DNA of 64,000 nt from assembly GCF_003012745.1 (NCBI RefSeq), contig NZ_PXYK01000024.1, forward strand, positions 1 through 64,000. The letters are read 5' to 3'. Origin of the DNA: Kumtagia ephedrae (lineage in GTDB: Bacteria; Pseudomonadota; Alphaproteobacteria; Rhizobiales; Rhizobiaceae). The notes beneath the pieces are model-generated. The model was not told the DNA's origin. It saw nothing but the letters and a program-made list of their open reading frames with translations, and ran no database searches. Numbering within the stretch: the stretch's first letter is position 1; every line of letters starts with the position of its first letter. Below, piece after piece: positions 60,018 to 64,000 of the stretch. The translations under genes were made by a program, and so were the position numbers.

Positions 60018-60382
60018 CGGGTTCTCCCTGTTCTTATTCCAAGCCCCTCTAGCAGGCTCGCGAAGGCGGCATATAAGCAAAGAATATGGGGCTTTGGAAC
60101 TCCCCGCACGGTTTCCGTTCCGGAAGGGAAATTTTTGTTTCGAATTGCCGGCCGTGGCAGACATATGATTTCCTGAAAGCAGCAATCCGCGCAATTTCGC
60201 GGAATAGTTGTGCCGGCAACGGATCCTCCTCGCCGATGCCGCAACGGCCGCGGCGACGCCGTGCCGTTGCGGCATCGGCACAAACGGCGGCAAAGGCTTG
60301 CGCGGGGCAAAGCCGGCGCAATACAAAGTATGAAGAAAGCCGGCTGCCCGCAGTCGCGAGGCGCCGGCCCGCAGGGGAGGAT
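60018..60382. other. Divergent region dppA/acyl-CoA ligase with long hairpin
   Basis: 365 bp of promoter region for both genes. The plus-strand-proximal part holds a 16-bp perfect stem, 60232-60247 pairing with 60264-60279 (core CCGATGCCGCAACGG), with a 16-nt loop, and a smaller hairpin TCCGCG/CGCGGA near 60186. These lie in the likely 5' untranslated region of the ligase mRNA. No known riboswitch is recognised. Confidence 0.5.
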
Positions 60383-62098
60383 ATGTTGGCCACAGCAGCG
60401 CGCGAAACCGGCGTTCCAGCCAGGTCCTGGCTGAAGAGCTACCCGAAAACCATTCCCGCCGAGATCGGGCCGCTTCCGGCGAACTCGATCGGCGAGTTCT
60501 TCCACGCGTCGTGCCGCCGCCATGCCGACCGTCCGGCATTCGTCTGCATGGGCAAGACGATGCGCTTCTCCGAGCTCGAGGCGAAGGCGGCCGCCTTCGC
60601 GGCCTTCCTGCAGTCGAGGGGGCTCGCCAAGGGCACACGCGTCGCGGTGATGATGCCCAACATCCTGCAGTATCCCGTGGCGATGATGGGCATCCTGCAG
60701 ACCGGCTGCACCATCGTGAACGTCAATCCGCTGTACACACCGCGCGAGCTCGAGCACCAGCTCAAGGATTCCGGCGCCGAGGCGATCGTCATCCTCGAGA
60801 ACTTCGCCGCGACGCTGCAGGCGGTGATCGGCCGCACGTCGGTCAAGCACGTCGTCGTCGCCACCATGGGCGACCTGCTCGGCCTCAAGGGCGTGCTGGT
60901 CAATCTGGTGGTGCGCAAGGTCAAGAAGATGGTGCCGGCCTGGTCGCTGCCCGGGCACATCCCCTTCAACGCGGCGCTGAAGACGGGCGCCGGCTCCCGC
61001 TTCACGCCGGTGGAGGTCGGCCCGGACGACGTCGCCTTCCTGCAATACACCGGCGGCACGACCGGCGTCGCCAAGGGCGCGACGCTGCTGCATCGCAACA
61101 TTCTCGCCAATGTCGAGCAGCTCACGTTGTGGCTGGACGATGCCTATACCGTGCGTAAAAAGCCGGAAAACCTGACATTCGTCTGCGCGTTGCCGCTCTA
61201 CCACATCTTCGCGCTGACCGTGAACGCGATGATGGGCATGCAGCAGGGCGCACTCAACCTGCTGATCCCCAATCCGCGCGACATTCCCGGCTTCGTCAAG
61301 GAGCTGCGGAAGCAGCCCTTCCATTTCCTGCCGGGCCTGAACACGCTATTCAACGCGCTGCTCAACAACGAGGATTTCCGCAAGCTCGACTTCTCGTCGC
61401 TGGTGCTGACGCTGGCCGGCGGCATGGCGGTGCAGAAATCGGTGGCGGATCGCTGGCAGGCCGTCACCAAGGTCGCGATCACCGAAGGCTATGGCCTTTC
61501 CGAAACCTCGCCGGTCGCCACCGCGAACCGGGTCAACGGCGCTTCCTTCACCGGCACGATCGGCCTGCCCATACCGTCCACCGACATCGCCATCCGCGAC
61601 GATGATGGCAACGATCTTCCGGTCGGCGAGGTGGGCGAGATCTGCATCCGCGGCCCGCAGGTGATGGCGGGCTACTGGAACCGGCCCGACGAGACGGCCA
61701 AGGTGATGACCGCCGACGGCTACTTCAAGTCGGGCGACATGGGTTTCATGAACGAGGAAGGCTTCACCAAGATCGTCGACCGCAAGAAGGACATGATCCT
61801 GGTCTCCGGCTTCAACGTCTATCCGAACGAGCTGGAAGAGGTGGTTGCCGGCATGCCGGGCGTGCTGGAGGTCGCCGCCATCGGCGTGCCGGACGAGCAT
61901 TCCGGCGAAGTTCCGAAGCTGTTCATCGTCAAGAAGGACCAGGCGCTCTCCGAGGAGGCGGTGCGCGCCTTCTGCAAGGACAATCTGACCGGCTACAAGC
62001 GGCCGAAATTCATCGAGTTCCGCACCGAACTGCCGAAGACCCCGGTAGGCAAGATCCTGCGGCGCGAGTTGCGAGACAAACAAGCCGCGAAGCCTTGA
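60383..62098 (+). CDS. fadD: Long-chain fatty-acid-CoA ligase
   Basis: 571-residue AMP-forming synthetase that activates fatty acids. ATP motif FLQYTGGTTGVAKGATLLHRN, LPLYHIFALTVN fatty-acyl tunnel region, VAITEGYGLSETSP, the YFKSGDMGFMNEEGF hinge aspartate region, and the catalytic Lys region near the C-terminus KTPVGKILRRELR. Start ATG at 60383 follows GGGGAGG closely. Downstream is an esterase gene 22 bp away, so the two may form a lipid-utilisation unit. Confidence 0.93.
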   Translation: MLATAARETGVPARSWLKSYPKTIPAEIGPLPANSIGEFFHASCRRHADRPAFVCMGKTMRFSELEAKAAAFAAFLQSRGLAKGTRVAVMMPNILQYPVAMMGILQTGCTIVNVNPLYTPRELEHQLKDSGAEAIVILENFAATLQAVIGRTSVKHVVVATMGDLLGLKGVLVNLVVRKVKKMVPAWSLPGHIPFNAALKTGAGSRFTPVEVGPDDVAFLQYTGGTTGVAKGATLLHRNILANVEQLTLWLDDAYTVRKKPENLTFVCALPLYHIFALTVNAMMGMQQGALNLLIPNPRDIPGFVKELRKQPFHFLPGLNTLFNALLNNEDFRKLDFSSLVLTLAGGMAVQKSVADRWQAVTKVAITEGYGLSETSPVATANRVNGASFTGTIGLPIPSTDIAIRDDDGNDLPVGEVGEICIRGPQVMAGYWNRPDETAKVMTADGYFKSGDMGFMNEEGFTKIVDRKKDMILVSGFNVYPNELEEVVAGMPGVLEVAAIGVPDEHSGEVPKLFIVKKDQALSEEAVRAFCKDNLTGYKRPKFIEFRTELPKTPVGKILRRELRDKQAAKP

Positions 62099-62120
62099 AC
62101 CGCAAACCTGGGAGGAAGCC

Positions 62121-63008
62121 GTGCCGGGTTCGGAGATCGACGGCGTAAGAGCCCTCCTCACCTCGCTGCCGCGGCCCGATAGCCTGGCAGAGCGCCGGGA
62201 GCGGCTGGATGCGGTCGCCTCGGTGGATGGCGTGGCGCCCGATATCGGCTTCGAAACGGTGGAGATCGGCGGCTGCCGGGCGGAATGGTCGCTTGCGCCG
62301 GGCAGCGATGCCGGCAAGGTCCTCCTGTTCTTCCATGGCGGCGGCTACTGCTCCGGCTCAATCCGCAGCCATCGCGCCATGGTGAGCGAGATCGGCCGCG
62401 CCGCCAAAGTCCGGACGCTCGCCCTCGGATACCGCCTCGCTCCCGAAAACCCGTTTCCGGCGGCGCTCGACGATACGACGGCCGCGTTCGAGTTCCTGCT
62501 GAACGACGGCTATCCAGCCACCCGGATCGCCGTGGGTGGCGACAGCGCCGGCGGCGGTCTCTCTCTTGCGCTGATGGTGCGGCTGCGCGACAGCGGCCGG
62601 CCGCTGCCGGCCTGCGCCTGGCTGGTGTCGCCCTGGGTCGACCTCGAAATGACCGGCGCCAGCATGGACGGCAAGGCGGCGATCGACCCGCTGATCCACC
62701 GGGACTATCTCGAGCAGCTCGCCGACAACTATCTCGCGGGGCATGATCCGCGCGACCCGCTGGTATCGCCCCTGTGCGCCGAGCTGGCCGGCCTTCCGCC
62801 GATCCTGGTGCAGGTCGGATCGGCGGAAACGCTGCTCGACGACGCCGTCCGGATCGCCGGCAGGCTTGGCGCGGCGGATGTGGCGACCCGGCTCGAGGTG
62901 TGGCCGCACATGATCCACGCCTGGCATCTGTGGTCGGCGCGGCTCTCCGCCGGGCGGGCGGCGACGGCATCGGCCGGCGCCTTTGTCGCCGGTCATCTCG
63001 CAGGCTGA
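62121..63008 (+). CDS. Alpha/beta hydrolase, hormone-sensitive-lipase (HSL) family
   Basis: 295-residue esterase. The oxyanion-hole motif is FFHGGGYCSGS, nucleophile Ser in VGGDSAGGGLS, Asp in SAETLLDDAVR and His in MIHAWHLW, a complete HSL/bHSL triad. GTG start at 62121 with a GGGAGGAAG ribosome-binding site. It probably hydrolyses short or medium acyl esters whose acids the adjacent ligase activates (inference). Confidence 0.92.
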   Translation: MPGSEIDGVRALLTSLPRPDSLAERRERLDAVASVDGVAPDIGFETVEIGGCRAEWSLAPGSDAGKVLLFFHGGGYCSGSIRSHRAMVSEIGRAAKVRTLALGYRLAPENPFPAALDDTTAAFEFLLNDGYPATRIAVGGDSAGGGLSLALMVRLRDSGRPLPACAWLVSPWVDLEMTGASMDGKAAIDPLIHRDYLEQLADNYLAGHDPRDPLVSPLCAELAGLPPILVQVGSAETLLDDAVRIAGRLGAADVATRLEVWPHMIHAWHLWSARLSAGRAATASAGAFVAGHLAG

Positions 63009-63220
63009 TCGGTCGCGGCGTGCGGGCGGCCCGTCGGCCGCCGATGATCTCGAAGACCGGCAACGGCAAACCTGTTCCCCGTCCTTGCGGACCGCGTGCC
63101 ATCTGGCCTTATGATCACTCACAAAATTTAGGCCAAATGGAACTTTTCAAGCTGCAACTTTTTGCCGCACAATAGGACAGTTTCACTGACGAAGCGTGTT
63201 CCTGCCAGGGGCATACGGCC

Positions 63221-64000
63221 ATGAACATCCTTTTGAAGCGTATCATCGATCGCGTCGTGCGAATCGGACACCTGAAGATCACCGGCCCGAACGGTGGCAC
63301 CTCGACCTTCGGCGACGGCAGCGGACCGCTGGTGCACCTGCACATCAAGACGGCGCATGCCGAACGTGCGATCACGCTGCACCCGACGCTGGCGATCGGC
63401 GAGGCCTTCATGGAGGAGGAACTGGACTTCCTCGAAGGCGACGTGCTGTCCTTCCTGAAGCTCGTCTACGTCAATATCGGTCCGATGGGCGCGACGGATG
63501 CGTGGACGCGCGCCGTCGAAGGGCTGCGGGTCGCCTTCCGCCGGCTCCAGCAGGTCAACACCGCGGCGCGCTCGAAGCGCAACGTGCAGCGGCACTACGA
63601 TCTCTCCGGCGAGATCTACAAGCTCTTCCTTGACGAGGACATGCAGTATTCCTGCGCCTATTTCGAGCGGCCGGACATGACGCTGGAGGAGGCGCAACTC
63701 GCCAAGAAGCGCCACATCGCCGCCAAGCTTGCGCTGAAACCGGGTCAGTCCGTGCTCGACATCGGCTCGGGCTGGGGCGGCCTCGGCCTCTACATCGCCA
63801 AGAATTTCGAGGCCGACGTGCTCGGCGTGACGCTGTCGACCGAGCAGCACGCGGTCTCCACCGAGCGGGTGCGGGCCGAAGGCCTGGAAGGCCATGTGCA
63901 TTTCGAGATCCGCGACTATCGCAGCCTCAGCGAACGCTTCGACCGCATCGTCTCGGTCGGCATGTTCGAGCATGTCGGCGTCAACCACTACCGCACCTTC
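63221..64000 (+). CDS. cfa: Cyclopropane-fatty-acyl-phospholipid synthase-type methyltransferase (3' partial)
   Basis: First 260 codons of a SAM-dependent methyltransferase, open to the window end. The N-terminal domain (LHPTLAIGEAFMEEELDF) is that of Cfa proteins, the catalytic region has QRHYDLSGEIYKLFLDEDMQYSCAYF, and the SAM motif is VLDIGSGWGGLGLYIA followed by GVTLSTEQ and the VSVGMFEHVGVNHY segment. It transfers a methylene group to unsaturated membrane fatty acids. ATG at 63221 chosen; the upstream 212 bp gap should hold its promoter. The C-terminal third lies outside the window. Confidence 0.93.
   Translation, partial: MNILLKRIIDRVVRIGHLKITGPNGGTSTFGDGSGPLVHLHIKTAHAERAITLHPTLAIGEAFMEEELDFLEGDVLSFLKLVYVNIGPMGATDAWTRAVEGLRVAFRRLQQVNTAARSKRNVQRHYDLSGEIYKLFLDEDMQYSCAYFERPDMTLEEAQLAKKRHIAAKLALKPGQSVLDIGSGWGGLGLYIAKNFEADVLGVTLSTEQHAVSTERVRAEGLEGHVHFEIRDYRSLSERFDRIVSVGMFEHVGVNHYRTF

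Noticed and set aside
63138-63175. GGAAC motif upstream of the cfa-type gene as an EcfG general-stress promoter
   Set aside because: A -35-like GGAAC is present but no GTT-type -10 element occurs at the required 16-18 bp spacing.

Overview
The window is a high-GC, densely coded alphaproteobacterial chromosome segment. Gene families and order (the infB-rbfA-truB block, divergent catabolic loci with ABC transporters, a ligase-exonuclease pair, a rhizobial-type sox locus, DUF2865) and abundant palindromic intergenic elements point to the order Rhizobiales (Hyphomicrobiales), most likely a Mesorhizobium/Aminobacter/Phyllobacteriaceae-like organism. The taxonomic placement is inference; no rRNA gene is present.

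Layout. 1-4.6 kb: translation/ribosome maturation genes infB (5' end outside the window), rbfA and truB, with a low-GC hypothetical gene inserted after infB. The expected rpsO-pnp do not follow truB; instead there is about 1 kb of palindromic repeats and a strongly structured stretch. 5.6-9.4 kb: a DNA-repair pair (MBL-fold exonuclease plus ATP-dependent ligase) and a convergent membrane-anchored hypothetical. 9.6-13.2 kb: tRNA-Thr(CGT), then a minus-strand phosphate pair (PstS-like binding protein plus Na/Pi cotransporter) behind a probable Pho box. 13.3-28.0 kb: twelve co-directional minus-strand genes led by a SorC-type regulator with a 19-bp palindromic operator. They encode a five-protein ABC transporter, two FGGY kinases, a 2-hydroxyacid dehydrogenase, a GlpD-type dehydrogenase, a class II aldolase and a HAD phosphatase, which together look like polyol uptake and catabolism. 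28.2-31.2 kb: SnoaL-like protein, amidase, DUF2865 protein. 31.5-44.2 kb: an inducible amino/imino-acid catabolic locus controlled by a divergent GntR regulator, with a two-cysteine proline-racemase-family epimerase, polar amino-acid ABC transporter, two aldehyde dehydrogenases, GMC oxidoreductase, HpcH/HpaI aldolase, DadA-like oxidase and an unusually long 2-hydroxyacid dehydrogenase.

44.2-50.7 kb: a minus-strand periplasmic redox operon: 2Fe-2S and Mo-binding subunits of an IorAB-type hydroxylase, a flavocytochrome c sulfide-dehydrogenase pair, then SoxX, a SoxY relative ending in an AACIE arm instead of GGCGG, SoxZ and diheme SoxA. No soxB or soxCD is present. soxX carries a 141-bp palindromic repeat inserted in frame. 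51.0-53.9 kb: an OmpR-type two-component system with an exact RstA-box-like site upstream, and a class I cytochrome c. 54.0-60.0 kb: a complete minus-strand Dpp-type peptide ABC transporter interrupted by a low-GC hypothetical. 60.4-64.0 kb: long-chain acyl-CoA ligase, HSL-family esterase and a cyclopropane-fatty-acid-synthase-type methyltransferase cut off by the window end.

Four palindromic repeat families recur: A, three copies of 139-141 bp; B, two copies of about 230 bp; C, two related copies of 140-165 bp; D, two copies of 78 bp. They sit between operon genes and, once, inside a gene. The most unusual items are the SoxB-less AACIE-arm sox locus and the repeat-encoded segment of SoxX.
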